The notes below the pieces were generated by a model that had not been told where the DNA came from, did no database searches, and was given only the letters and a program-made list of their open reading frames with translations. Positions 1-11,313 of a stretch of DNA of 64,000 nt are shown one piece after another (the first letter of the stretch is position 1; each line of letters opens with the position of its first letter). The translations under genes and the position numbers were made by a program. The DNA lies in the NCBI GenBank assembly GCA_039655645.1, contig CM077343.1, forward strand, positions 80,157,839 through 80,221,838, in the 5' to 3' direction. This DNA comes from Ammopiptanthus mongolicus (taxonomy: Eukaryota; Streptophyta; Magnoliopsida; Fabales; Fabaceae).

Positions 1-400
1 CTACCAGGATTGTGCTTACTTCAAAAGAAAATATTTCTTTAGCAACTTAACGGAAAAAGAACATGCAAATTTGAAGAGAATCTAGAACAAAATAAGGTAA
101 AATTTTATCTAAAAACATGTAAACACAAAGGTATAATTGGCATTTTTAATGACGTTTCCCTTTGACTCACAGTCAATAAATGGGTTCTGGTGATGATAAT
201 TGCTGACATTCTATTAGCCCAATCCTAACTTACATATTTCATCCTTAGATGAGTCTCTCACTCAGATAAAGAGAAATAGGCACAAGGAAATACCATCACG
301 TGAGATCAACCAATGATAATAAATCCTCCAATGTTGATTTCACAACACATGTGTATGTCATAAACTATCAAGAGATATGTTTATACGCTAAAATGCGTAC
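1..400 (-). other. Intron of the E3 ligase gene
   Basis: AT-rich sequence downstream (minus sense) of the donor GTACGC next to position 401. No coding exon continuing the ligase reading frame is visible, so the intron appears to extend beyond the window. Confidence 0.6.
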
Positions 401-2631
401 CTCAGCTCGTAAGTTCTCACCCCTCCGCATTGCAATCAACACTTGGCGAATCTGGCACACAAAACAATAAAACGGTTAGTTCAGGTAGGACTGGTAGCAC
501 CAAATTTAGCTTACGTGTTGATCAAATATCACTTTGTCAAGATGCTTGTTAGTTGGCTGGTACAAATAAGCTATTTGGTTGATAAGGTAACTGAAAAATT
601 ATGAAAAGATGAGACGACACACAGAAACTAGATGAAAACATTGAGACCATAAGTATTCGAAGCAATGGTATGAATCTGTGAAAACTTGTTTTATTTATTC
701 ATTTATATATATTTTCTGTTGTCTAAATTCTGAAATCCCAGCAATACAGTAAGTTTCCTATTTCTAATTACAGTAAGAATCAACAAAAATCAGAAATAAA
801 TCAAGGAATATCAATAAATTTGTATAGGAAAAATCATCATATCTACACGGTGTAGCCTTCAAGTAATAGCGCAACATATTTCAAAATAAAGGAAAATAAA
901 TAGAAATGATACCTCAGATAATAGTCGACGCCTCCCCTCATTGTCAACGGTTAATGCTCGCAGTGAATGGGGAGAAGGGAGAACATTACCACCCCTTCTT
1001 TCGGTCAACAATGCTGTTCTTGGATATGATTGATTGCTGCTAGAACCCTGAGTAAATGACAGAGGGCCAGAAGAAGATGGGGTAGAATGGCCATTATGAA
1101 CACCAGATGCGGTGCTAAGTGATGGAAAAAGGGACCAAGGACTGAATTCTGACAATCTCTGCTCATTTTCTGTTGGGACTTCATGGTTAACAATCCAACT
1201 GGGATTAGGTAATGGTTGGACATTTGAACCAGACCCAATCCAGGATGTAGGAGGTATACCTCCTGAATTGTTCACATAACCAGACGACGCATGCCAATCT
1301 GTAGGTTCATATCCTGAATATGCAGGCACATTCATGGGGTTCTCAGTACTGTCTCTTGGAAAAACTCCCAAATTAAAATCTTCATGTACTACTCTTTCTC
1401 CAGAGTTAAAAGAAGTTGAAGATCCAGCCCCTCTAGGATTAGCAGCTCTATTCCAAGGAAAATGATGCATGTGCAGGGCAGGTGACTGGTTCTGAGGAGC
1501 ACCAGAATTGGCAGCTGTTACACCAGCCGCTAACCTCAATTCCAAAGAATCATTAAATGAGTGAGAACCAGGTATTTGATGGGGAGAAGAATGATTATGA
1601 TGCCTAGCACTCCCCATCGATGGTAAATTAAGTACAGATTCCTGAAGCTGTACTTGGGTTATTCTCCTATCAAAGTTTCTTAGTGGCCTTCCCACATTTT
1701 CGTTAACACTTATCAAAGGAAATGCATTGGAAGCTTCTTGTCTCACTTCATTTCTTGTGTTCTGATGTAATGGAGGACTAGTAACAGGAATATCCTCCAA
1801 AGGTGTAGAAACACTTAAGCTGCTAGAACCATTAAGATCAGCAGGATCAGTAGGCCAGCAACCATTTTCAGATTGTACAAGAGAGCTTGAGCTTCCACCA
1901 GTACACAGTTGCCTAGAACTACCTTCAAGGGCCTTCCTCTTGCAGGAAGAACCCCAATTAACTAAAGAAGAATTTGAACTGGAACTATCTCCCCAAGCCA
2001 TGTATCTAGAGCTTTCAGATGAAGTTCCCATATGATTACATGAAGCACTTACAAATGATGTCTGCTCTCTATCTAATCCACTAGTATTGCTGTTATTAAC
2101 ACTATTACCGGCTTCTTTTCCCTTCCCACGGTCAGCAGTGTTAGCCATGTGCTCCATATCTAGACCAACATTCTGGGTTATATGATTAGAGCTGGAACCT
2201 TGCAAAAAAGAAGGCCGAATTCTAGATTGATTCCCATGCAGACAAGTATTTGAACTAGCAGGAAAAATCACACTATTTGGTTCAAATTGCCTTTCCTCTG
2301 ATCTGAGAACATCCTCAGCAGTAGTACTATGTGAAGAAGACAGTCCATCTTCTAATTTTAGACTATCATCATTTACTTGGTTGATCAGATTTAGTCTAGA
2401 ACTTGGCTCACCAGTATTCCAGCCACTGAAGCTCGGAACATTAGGACCAGTAGCCCGTAAACATGCAGTCTCACCAGAAGACCCCCTATAATCTGACAAC
2501 CGAAAATCTACAGCATTTTGCATGTGATTCAAGGAAGACTGATGATTCGTATCAGTGCCACTAGAACTAGGCCCTTGCATCATACTAACAGTTGCTGGGA
2601 AGGACCCAATAGACCTTCTTTGACCTTGCAT
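401..2631 (-). CDS. MBR/RHG1A-type RING E3 ubiquitin ligase, 5' part (C-terminal RING exons outside window)
   Basis: I read two coding exons. The first runs 2631 down to 913 (573 codons) and starts at the ATG of MQGQRRSIGSFP, a start typical of plant MBR1/MBR2/RHG1A-like E3 ligases; its donor is GAG|GTATCA. The second is 451 down to 401 (17 codons, IRQVLIAMRRGENLRAE), bounded by CCAG and GTACGC. The 'MRRGENLR' block is the conserved stretch just before the RING region of this family. The protein is Ser/Asn-rich and looks disordered, as expected for these N-termini. The catalytic RING-H2 (Cys/His) exons are not in the window, since intron 2 runs off its left edge; partial because of the window boundary, not visibly broken. 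Known family role: ubiquitin ligases; Arabidopsis MBR1/2 act on the Mediator subunit MED25. The exact orthologue cannot be fixed. Confidence 0.85.
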
Positions 2632-3295
2632 CAGAATCAAGCTACCCCACCTTAACTAATCACCAAAAAACTCATATTAGGTTCTCAAATCTCAAACTAC
2701 AAGTGAGGCGCACAAAGAGTCATAAATATAATCTGCAGATAACACCTATGGCTTTGAAACTAAAGAATAGCATGCTTTGCCACATACAGAATCAAATTTA
2801 GCTATTTAAATAAAGAAATGAAATGAGGTAAAACTATACAAAACATAAGAGTAAAAAAGTTTGCCGAAAAGCCTAAAACTGCTCTAGTAACATAAATCAG
2901 ATAAAACAAGCTCAAAAAGCTCAAACATGTATTTTTCTTTGACCAGTAATGCCAGATTCAGTGCTAAGGAGGAAAAACAGGGAAAGAAAGAAAACAAACT
3001 TTTTTTAGGTAGATTGTCACCAAGAGACCCCAATACTTTAATATTATGCTTATTAATGAATATTTTCATGAAAATTTACACCCCAAATACAAGGCATGAC
3101 GACTGTAATAAACTGCCAGGTTCCTCACTGGTGCATGCCTACTGTTCGACCAAGATAGGAGGAAAATAAGAAAAAAATAAATCTCTGCACATAAATTCAT
3201 TTGACAACCATTGAATTCTTTATACACCAAGTTAAATAAGATAAGATACTAGTAGCCACTGTGTTATCAAATTAATGGTAGATGCAGAAGAAAAA

Positions 3296-3425
3296 TGTCA
3301 TTTTTTTTGTAATATAGGAGGTGCAATCAACTGGGAGGGGGGAGGGAAAGATACCCTCATAGAGGAGTAGAGGATTGAACCTCAGGTGAACATCACGCCC
3401 AAGTCTTAATTGAGCTACAATTTCA
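3296..3425 (-). mobile_element. tRNA-derived SINE-like copy in the leader intron
   Basis: Read on the minus strand it has an A-box-like TGTAGCTCAATTA, a B-box-like GAGGTTCAATCCTC about 35 nt later, and a poly-A tail (plus-strand T run at 3301-3308). This is the tRNA-related head plus A-tail layout of plant SINEs. I did not find a convincing target duplication. It is not a functional tRNA: no acceptor stem closes. Confidence 0.4.
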
Positions 3426-3649
3426 TTGGCAAAGGAGCTTGGAAGTGTCAGTGAAAGTACGTATTAAGAAGGATGAATGAAGGAAATATATTATGTATTT
3501 GTCAAAGAATCAAGTGTCCCAAAAGCTTAAAATGTTAAGAGGCTTTGACATCATGTCAATAACGAACCATCGCAAAAAGCTGCTTAAGCTGTGACAAGAA
3601 GGTCACAGAATGGTTTTTAGTCAATACCTCTCTAACAGTATTCACTATT

Positions 3650-3890
3650 CCGGGGCCATTTGAAAGAGTTTATAAAAAGCTTATTTGAGCCTTATGAGAA
3701 TACCTTTTAAAAATAAACATATACAAATAACTTATATAAATAGTTTATGATCTTCCTATAAACTCTTTTCAGCTTATTTCAATAAACTTATCAGAGAAAG
3801 TTCGAAAATAAATTGTTTTTAGCTTATTTGAATAAAGTTTATTGAATAAGCATTTAATTAAGTTGTTTACTCAAAATCGCTCTAATATGT
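3650..3890. mobile_element. MITE-like palindromic element in the leader intron
   Basis: Imperfect inverted halves built from repeats of 'agcttattt(g/c)aataa' and its complement run from about 3655 to 3885, resembling the common legume MITEs rich in AGCTTATT motifs. The ends and a target duplication could not be fixed. Confidence 0.4.
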
Positions 3891-4930
3891 CTCAATCTCC
3901 TTACTCAAACTCATTTCTCACCTAAACCACGGAGGGTCTAACAATGCAACAGGAATGTCTGCATCCTAAGGCACTACAAGCTAGGATACAATACAAGATG
4001 CGCTTGACAGTAACCAGGTAAAAATTTCAAGAGGATAAATATCACCCAGGTCATCAAAAGAGTGAAACTTTACCCAATTCTATATTCCTACATCCTAGGC
4101 TTTCTAAACTACTACAATGCCCAATCCAGCTGCGAAAAATTAATTTAGCCGAATCCAAACCAAAATAAATATTAAAATTAAAATTAAAATTAGAAGAAAG
4201 AAAAAGCATTCCTTTGAATCGATTATATCTTTCCATAGGGGAGGTGGGGCAAAAACGAAGCCAGATTGATAGGTAAAACCTAATGGGTCGACGCGATCCT
4301 CCAACCCAAAACCGATCAAAGAACTTGTTAACAGAAAAACTCAAATTCATACATCGTTCTAACCCAACCAAAAAAGAAAAAAAAATGCAAATTTTTATAA
4401 GCATTAAAACACGGCGAGCATAAGAATTGACGAAGGAAATTGATTTAAGATGAAAACAAGGAATTAGAGAGATTGGAAATGGAGGAAAAAATTACCAGAA
4501 ACGGATCCCTGGATTCGAATGGGTCGGTGAAGCAGAAGTTCAGGTTTGATTGAGAAGCGTTTCTGATGAGAAAATGAATCTTCTTACTCCTTAAATTACT
4601 GATATTTTTATTTTATTTTTTAATTAGTATTCAATTGAAACAGGTGAAGATAAGACGACAAAGGATGAGAAAGAAAAATGGAAAAAAAAATGAGAGAATG
4701 AGAAATGGAATTGAAGAAAGAGAGAGAGTGATTAAAGGGACAGGGTAGATAGCACAGTAATCTATAATCTATAATCTATAATAATCTCTAATAATTTAAA
4801 AGATTTTGAGAGAGGAGAATTTCTCGATGGAGAGGAGAGAGAGTGGGAGGGACTTATGGCCATTGGGTGGGTGCGGGTCTGAAACTGTGGTGTTCCTACA
4901 CGTTGGTAGCATGGCAGATATGGGTCCCAT

Positions 4931-6560
4931 GTGAGATAATTAATTCACAATATTCGAGCTAATCCATGCGCTCACTCAAATTAAGAAAAAAATATTTTAC
5001 GGTTTAATATTTTTGTTAATTTTTTAATTATCTTCCAAATTTTAATAAATTAAATTAAATATTTTATTTTTTGTTTAGGATTTATCTAAAAAACTCTAAT
5101 ATTCTACAATAACAAAAAAAAAACTCTAAAATATTCTATTAACAATGACCGGTCATAACAATTCAATACAAATTACTTAACTAATTCTTAAAAATAAGAG
5201 AGTTTTTCTTGAGCTGTATCATTCGAATAATTTGCTCTTACATCCATATTGCGGATTGTAAATGATTCTTAGATAACAATCCAATAAAAAATCAAAAAAA
5301 ATAAAGCTAAACAAAAAGTAGATAGAATTACACCATTTGAGTGGAGAGTTGTTTAAAATAATATAAAATAAAAAAAATGTTAATTTGGTAGGATAACACC
5401 CATAAAAAGGAAAGTTAAACAACTCTAGTGTATTACACCCTCTCATTACTTGCTTCAATGAAAGTTTACAATATATTACTTTTTATGATTTTTATAAATA
5501 ATTTAGTTATACTGCCTTGGATAGGAAGGTAATTATAATTAGATTTAATTTATATGCACTGTCAGTGTAAACAATTTTAATACTATCAATCAATAATAAA
5601 TTGTCACATTAGCTAAAAAGTTAAAAGTTACTCATACTATGATTTCTGATTGGTTGACAGTAAAAAACTTCACAATAATAATGCATAACAATTAAACTCT
5701 TTATAATTTTATAAGTTTAAGTTTGTTTCAATTAATTTATCACTTTAGAATATTAAGGAATTATTAATTATTATTTTAAATTTTACCATTACCTCTACCC
5801 ATCCATATTAAATATACTAATAATTACATGATTTATCATTTTTTTTAGTAAAAAATCTCAAGTAATAAAATGAAATTTCTCTTTCATATATTAAATTCAT
5901 CCCCCCCCCCCCCCCCCTTGGGTGAACATACATTTTCCCCTCAAAACATGGCAACAAGAGGAGAAGGAGTAAAAATTACAAAAGAAGTTATTATAATTTT
6001 AATTAAAGAGTGATTATGTCAAATTAAATTATTTTATAATATTATCAAGATTATTTGCAACTTTTCTTAATTTGTGTGCATACCCTAAAATGTTTATTCA
6101 GACCAGATGAAGTATACAGGAAAAAAACTTAATCTCAATTATATAATCAATATTTAATAATATATAGTGACATTACTTGCTTCTTTCCATTTGATGGCTA
6201 ATAATTAATATTAAAAAATAATGATATAAATTTATTTTAAGCCAATTTTAATTATTTATATAATATATAAATAATATAGTGACATTAATTAATTTCTTCT
6301 TTATATTTGATAAATAATAGTTAATAATTTTAATTTTGTCTTTATGATATTATATGATTGCCCTCAAGGCAACCTTTGTAATAGAAATATCTCTTATGTT
6401 ATAATTTTATTAATAATTTTGTCAGACAATTTTGATTATATAATCAATATTTAATAAAATATATGGTGACAAATAGCATAAAAAAAAATATGTTGACAAT
6501 AATTGCTTCTTTATATAGGATAAATAATAATTAAAATTTAATACTTAATATCATTAATTT
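4931..6560. other. AT-rich intergenic spacer with diverged tandem repeats and a C17 run
   Basis: No gene seen. The stretch holds a 17-base C run at 5901-5917 and a MITE at 5542-5699. About 6130-6545 carries three diverged copies of a segment with 'aatatttaataaaatatatggtgac', 'ttgcttctttatat' and 'gataaataataatta' motifs, spaced irregularly at roughly 110-190 bp. The segment may be the remnant of an old repeat. Confidence 0.5.
5542..5699. mobile_element. MULE-type palindromic MITE, family 'A', copy 1
   Basis: The ends mirror each other: left GATTTAATTTATATGCACTG, right ends ...AACAATTAAACTC (reverse complement GAGTTTAATTG...). Flanks carry an imperfect 9-bp target duplication (left ttataatta, right ttataattt or tttataatt depending on register). 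Same family as the elements at 22532, 57611 and 59990, which share TIR and inner motifs such as 'ttgactcttatcttaactacctt'. Confidence 0.7.
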
Positions 6561-6597
6561 GGCTTGATCGTCCATCTGGTTGATCCCTCCCTGTCCA

Positions 6598-6808
6598 TGG
6601 CTTTAAGTGTCATTCGAAGAAATGCCAATGCTGAAGCAACAAAGGCCTCGGTTGAAAGTGGTGTGTCCACCATCCCTCCAGAAGTCCAAAGCTTTGTACA
6701 GAAGTCCGTCTAGGCTAATAACGATGTCTTGCTGGCACAGATAGCTGCCATGATGCCGAACTTCTTCCAAAAGCCTTCTGATCCCCCTCCACCTCCTCCC
6801 TCTTCTTA
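6598..6808 (+). pseudogene. Env-like ORF C-terminal remnant of copia 1
   Basis: The plus-strand frame from about 6598 reads SLSVIRRNANAEATKASVES..., then a stop (TAG at about 6712), then continues to end in a proline-rich tail DPPPPPPSS and a TAA. Position (upstream of the 3' spacer and polypurine tract) and the proline-rich end match the third ORF of SIRE-like elements; the minus-strand remnant near 41 kb ends similarly. The function of these ORFs is unproven. Confidence 0.4.
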
Positions 6809-6930
6809 AAATTGTTGTCTTAATGTTTTTTTAAGACAATGATGTTTCTACTTCACCTTTTGTCTGATGACAAAAAGGAGGAGAAAGGAAAAGGAATTTG
6901 ATTGCTTTGCACTTCTTTTTTATTATTATT

Positions 6931-7175
6931 GATTGTTGTTTGCCTATACTCTGTTATGTTTATGCTAATTTAAATACTTGATTCTATTCTTAATAGAATC
7001 TTTTTTCTTATTATTGATTGTTGTTTGCCTATACTCCATTTTGTTCATGCTAATTTACATACTCGATTCTATTCTTAATAGAATCTTTTTTGTTATTATC
7101 GATTGTGGTTTGCCTATATTCCGTTCTGTTTATGCTAATTTACATTCTTGATATTATTTTGATATATATTATATG
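6931..7175. repeat. 85-bp tandem repeat, about 2.8 copies
   Basis: The unit starting 'gattgttgtttgcctatact' begins at 6931, 7016 and (one change) 7101, an exact 85-bp period. Each unit carries the palindromic motif 'gattctattcttaatagaatc'-like stem. It lies in the non-coding 3' spacer of copia 1. Confidence 0.85.
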
Positions 7176-7309
7176 CTCTGATATCCTAAATGCTGATAAT
7201 TGATATTCTTAATAGAAACTTTTTCTTAGGCGGAGCCTTCTGGCTCTTTAGAAAAACCTTTGTTCAATCAAATTTAGTGTATTTTTGTCATCATCGAAAA
7301 GGGGAAGAT

Positions 7310-7560
7310 TGTTCGAACCAAAGTGATTATGGTCTATAACTCCTTAAAATTTTGATGTTAACAAAGAACGAAATTAGGTGAACAAAGATCTGTAATAGTC
7401 TAACGAGTTTACCCTAAGTGTTCAGGATTTAATATTCCAAAGACTTATCGGACCATGTGCATTATCGCACAGTCCATCGTGTTGCTATAGACGATAAATG
7501 GACAAAGCCATCTTGGACTTAGTATCTTATTTGAGTCCAAAGACTTATCAGAATGAAGTA
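7310..7560 (+). mobile_element. Copia 1 3' LTR, left part (split by gypsy 1)
   Basis: Starts TGTTCGAACC right after the polypurine tract and is interrupted at 7560 by the gypsy insertion; it resumes at 20030. The TSD copy AAGTA is 7556-7560. Confidence 0.8.
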
Positions 7561-10500
7561 TGTGACACCCTCAAAACCGGTGCCACTTTTGAAATTCAAA
7601 ACATACATTAAAACAATAAATAAAACTTGCTGGTTTTACTTTCGGAAAGCGATTTATTTTATATCATTAAGTCCTGAAAAATCGTGGTAAAATTTTTTTT
7701 TTCTTCTTATTTAGTACTCATAAAACTACCACTTCAGAAAGAACAGAAATACTCATATATAAATACATATATACATATATCAACTAAAGCTCTGGACAAC
7801 ACGTCTTTTTACAAAAGAACTATACAGATGAACTCCTAAAAAGCTATAAACTAGGCAGCGACAGTCTGGAACCATATCTCTAAAACATATGGCCATCAGT
7901 AGCCGTTAACAGACTACTCAAAAAAAAAAATCGCCGCCTCAAAAGAAAGGTCTACACCCTAAGTTGGTCCAACTAACGGAAGCCATTGGACAATCCTCCA
8001 GAAGAAGGTCCAATACTAGAACCAGGAGAAGAACCCTCGGAACCTACGTCCCCGTTCTCCTGTGGATGAGGCTCGGGAGCATCCAAAGGATGATACTCTG
8101 GGTCCTCCTGAGGATCTTCCTTAGGGTCTTCCTCTTCCTCCTCCTCTGCCTCCACATCCCCCACTACATGCTCGCCCGCTATCAAAACAAAAGGCGGGGG
8201 AGGTATCTGTGGTGGCTGCTGCTGCGGGGACTGTGCAGCGGGGGCGAAATGCTCGATCACTCCCTGCTGCATAAGGGCCTGCAACATCATCCCAATGGGA
8301 GGTAGAGGCACCTGGACGGTCTCCACAGTGCGGTTACTCTTGCGAGGTCCCGTCTCCGTCGTCCCGCTCACGGTGCAAACTGGTCCGGTATATGCTGCGC
8401 TTCCCACTCCCGGGTGAATAACCCACGTAGCTGGGTCAGTCCTCCGATCAAAAACCAGGGCGCGCATCCCCGAGTGCGCGAACTGATCTGGCATCGGCTC
8501 CATCTGTAAACAGGATATAATATATATACCAAAAGGACAAACCAGTCCAGAAAACATGCAAGGGTGAGAAACCAATATATGAAATCCAAAGCGACAACCA
8601 TATGCCCAATCCAAACAGTAGATTCAAATAATATAACTCACTCAATTCATCATGCATCACATAGTACAGCATGTATAATCAAGTACTAACAGCAGTAAAA
8701 CACACGAGGGCTTCGTACCCCACAATCAACGTTATTCTCTAAACGTATGCATGACACTTCTATATATCTCAACTAATGTTCAAACTAGATTTCCGAAAAC
8801 CCCATCACCATAAACACGAGTTCATTGCCCCGCAGGAAACAATAACAAACGCCAGAATTAAAAATTCGGCCAAAACGTGAGCACGTAACCTTCCAGGAAA
8901 TAATACATGGACGCGCATGTCAGTGGTACTCACGATGTATAAGTCATACTATATTGTCCTCTTCACAGGGCACAATACGCTCTCCCTGGCACGTATGACA
9001 TCATTGTCCATCAAGACACAATGTTACATTATGACATCAAGTCATCTCAGGTTCCCCTTGCCTATCAAGGTCCCCCGTTTCACGGCACGTCTGCCTAACA
9101 CACAAATGCATGAGAAACTATTGAGTTCCCGATAATTGATCTTTGTCGCATCAATATTTCCTCGTTGTAGCATCAACGCTAACAACCACCACAAAATCTT
9201 AGACTCTTTAAACCTCGAAAACATTTTCTCAAAACAGGACATTTAGTCCAAAACAACTCAAACCCAAACATCCCTAACCGATGCACCAGTCTAGGACGTT
9301 TGAATTCAAGATCATAAAAACCTCCTTAAGCTTACAGGACCACAAAGATCGTCCCTAAGCCGACAGGATCACAACTAACACGGATCCTTGATCCACGTGT
9401 TTCTGCAGAACCCTAGAACCCCGACGTCTCGGTTTCTAGTTTCTAAGCTTTAAAACCACTGTTCTTGAAAACACAAAAACCAAAAACCCAAATATCCGAT
9501 ACTTACACAAAGTCATCGGGATCGGTTTTCCATAAAACAAAACTTGGTCTAGAGACCATTTCTTTTTCTTTCATTGTTTTTCGGTAAAACACAAACTTAA
9601 AACAAAGCTTGCACAACCCCTTTTTCTTGAATAAACTCAATATAACTTTGAAAACCACATTTCTCAAAACACTTTTTCTCAAAACGGTCAACTTTATCAA
9701 TTTGGACAAATGAAGGTTTCTAATGCCCTATTTAATTTAAACTTCGATTTTCATTCTTTCAGACTTTTAAAGCATTTAAGTTACACGATGTCGGATCCTA
9801 ATCACAATTAGGTCCTCTAATGCCTTAAATCCCACAGCAGGGCACACGATACATCCATATAATTATTCAACAATTATAGCATGTATTCAAATATGTTAGC
9901 AGTTATATCATGCATACTCAAATCAACAGCAGTAAACCAAACAATCAACCAACAATCAGGTAATTACAATACAAACACCGATGCAGCACATAGCTGTCGG
10001 AAATGGAGTTCCTCAGGTTTATCCCCTTACCTCTTGTAGTTTCCAGTTAAGTTGCGAACACCCGATCAACTTGACCACCGGCCCAGCACGTTGCCGATCA
10101 CTACATACACACAATCGATAACGGCATTAACTCACAAAACAAAGATTTCTCCTAATGCACCACCCCTAAGGTTCGGCCCTATCACACTAAAAATAGCTAG
10201 GGAGCTCCAAAATTCCTCATTTCATGGATAACACCCTAACTAAGTGTGACAGCTCTAGATATCAGTTCAAAACATCAAAAACCAACCAAAACCCTACCCT
10301 ACACACATAAGGGGGTTTCGGCCTCCTCATAGAAAATATAGCTAGGGAGATTTCTTGGCTCTAAGCTCTTGGACCATACAAGTATGTCATGAACATAGGC
10401 CATAGAAATTAGTTTGGTACAGAAACGATTTTCCTACAATTTTTCATGGATTTTTGAAGATTTTAGGGATAAAACCCTAACACCTTTGATCATGAAAAAT

Positions 10501-11278
10501 GGAGGAGAGAAAGGAGAGATTGGAAGAGATAGAAATGGAATACTACCTCCTATGGTGTTCTACTCCAAGATTGATGAAGTTTGCTTCAAGAAAAACCAAA
10601 CTTAAAGCCTTCAAAAAATGGAGTTCTAATGGAAGAAAATGAAGAAATGAGAGAAGAAGAAGATAGAGTGTTGGGGGAGAGAGAAGCTGCCGAAAAAAAT
10701 GAGAGAAGATAAGAGTGAAATGAGATATTTATGGGATATTTAGATTTAAGACTTCAGTAATAGGTAAAAGGTAGTTAGTAGCAAAAATTAACCAAGGGCA
10801 ATTTGGTCAATTGACGTTCCGATATTTGAAATCATCCTGACGCTGGTATGAGTCCTCAAATAACTTGACACAATTCTGGCATGAAAAACATTTGATCGTG
10901 GGTCTCGAAAAATCCTAAGACAGCTCGAATCGTCTCTCCGATCGATTATCGGCCTGAATATAAAATATTATTTATATTTTGGACGTCAGGACACATTTTA
11001 GGAAAAAGATAGAGGATCGAATTCTAAAACTAATGGTCTCGTCCATTAGTCAAGATTTGGTCGTGATAGTAGAAAAACATTATCATCTGAAGAAACATAG
11101 ATCAGGCTTCGTTGGATTTTGCGGCCCAAAACTTAACCATAGGCTCCTACGATTATTTGAAACATGAATATGGTTTTAGTTTTCCCAAAAACATTTTCCA
11201 CAGCACAGATAAAAATATAAACTCATTAATTGAGTTTATTGTCCTTAGAAAGCACAAAAAAAAAATCGGGGTGTTACA
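7561..11278 (-). repeat. Gypsy 1 3' LTR (3,718 bp)
   Basis: Downstream LTR in element orientation, preceded by the polypurine tract at 11279-11292. Same termini as the 5' LTR. By eye a few percent diverged from it, implying an insertion that is not very recent. Confidence 0.92.
7973..8503 (-). CDS. ORF inside the gypsy 1 3' LTR: copy of the proline-rich/acidic LTR ORF (176 aa)
   Basis: Collinear with the ORF at 16683-17216, starting at the equivalent MEPMPDQF codon at 8503. It differs by several substitutions and one fewer Gln in the poly-Q stretch, but has no stop or frameshift. In the same time the internal gag-pol has collected at least six stops. The frame extends open upstream of the ATG to 8614. 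Function unknown. Confidence 0.45.
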   Translation of the reverse strand: MEPMPDQFAHSGMRALVFDRRTDPATWVIHPGVGSAAYTGPVCTVSGTTETGPRKSNRTVETVQVPLPPIGMMLQALMQQGVIEHFAPAAQSPQQQPPQIPPPPFVLIAGEHVVGDVEAEEEEEEDPKEDPQEDPEYHPLDAPEPHPQENGDVGSEGSSPGSSIGPSSGGLSNGFR

Positions 11279-11292
11279 TTACTATCCCCCTT
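11279..11292 (-). other. Gypsy 1 polypurine tract
   Basis: In element sense AAGGGGGATAGTAA abuts the 3' LTR start TGTAACACCC. The same tract (AAGGGGGTAGTAA) precedes the LTR of gypsy 2 at 35917. Confidence 0.85.
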
Positions 11293-11313
11293 AAAATAAT
11301 TTCGTCCTCGAAA

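Larger units (their letters stand above)
2632..4930 (-). promoter_or_regulatory. Leader region of the E3 ligase: probable 5'UTR exon, long leader intron, pyrimidine-rich upstream region
   Basis: On the minus strand a splice acceptor (GGTAG) lies about 12 nt upstream of the ATG at 2631. A donor-like site (CGTTTCTG|GTAATT) lies near 4495, giving a probable leader intron of about 1.85 kb. The putative first non-coding exon and promoter are about 4496-4900. That stretch is GA-rich on the plus strand (CT-rich in sense), as in many plant core promoters and 5'UTRs. The intron contains a SINE-like copy and a MITE-like palindrome (separate entries). The transcription start is inferred, not seen. Confidence 0.45.
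6560..7309 (+). mobile_element. Copia 1: 3' internal part of a SIRE/Maximus-like element (5'-truncated)
   Basis: The segment ends in a polypurine tract (GAAAAGGGGAAGAT, about 7295-7309) directly before an LTR starting TGTTCG. It contains an env-like/ORF tail remnant and a long non-coding spacer, as in SIRE-type copia elements. Everything upstream (gag, protease, integrase, RT) is missing; the left edge near 6560 is a change of sequence character, not a defined terminus. Confidence 0.65.

Noticed and set aside
3338..3425. tRNA gene
   Set aside because: A and B boxes exist but no cloverleaf closes and a poly-A tail follows; it is a SINE-like copy. The same holds for the sites at 22.2, 23.1 and 58.5 kb.
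9503..11167. Small open frames within the gypsy 1 3' LTR (and matching ones at 18241-20085)
   Set aside because: Short, partly duplicated in both LTRs only because the LTRs are copies, with no recognisable domains or start context.
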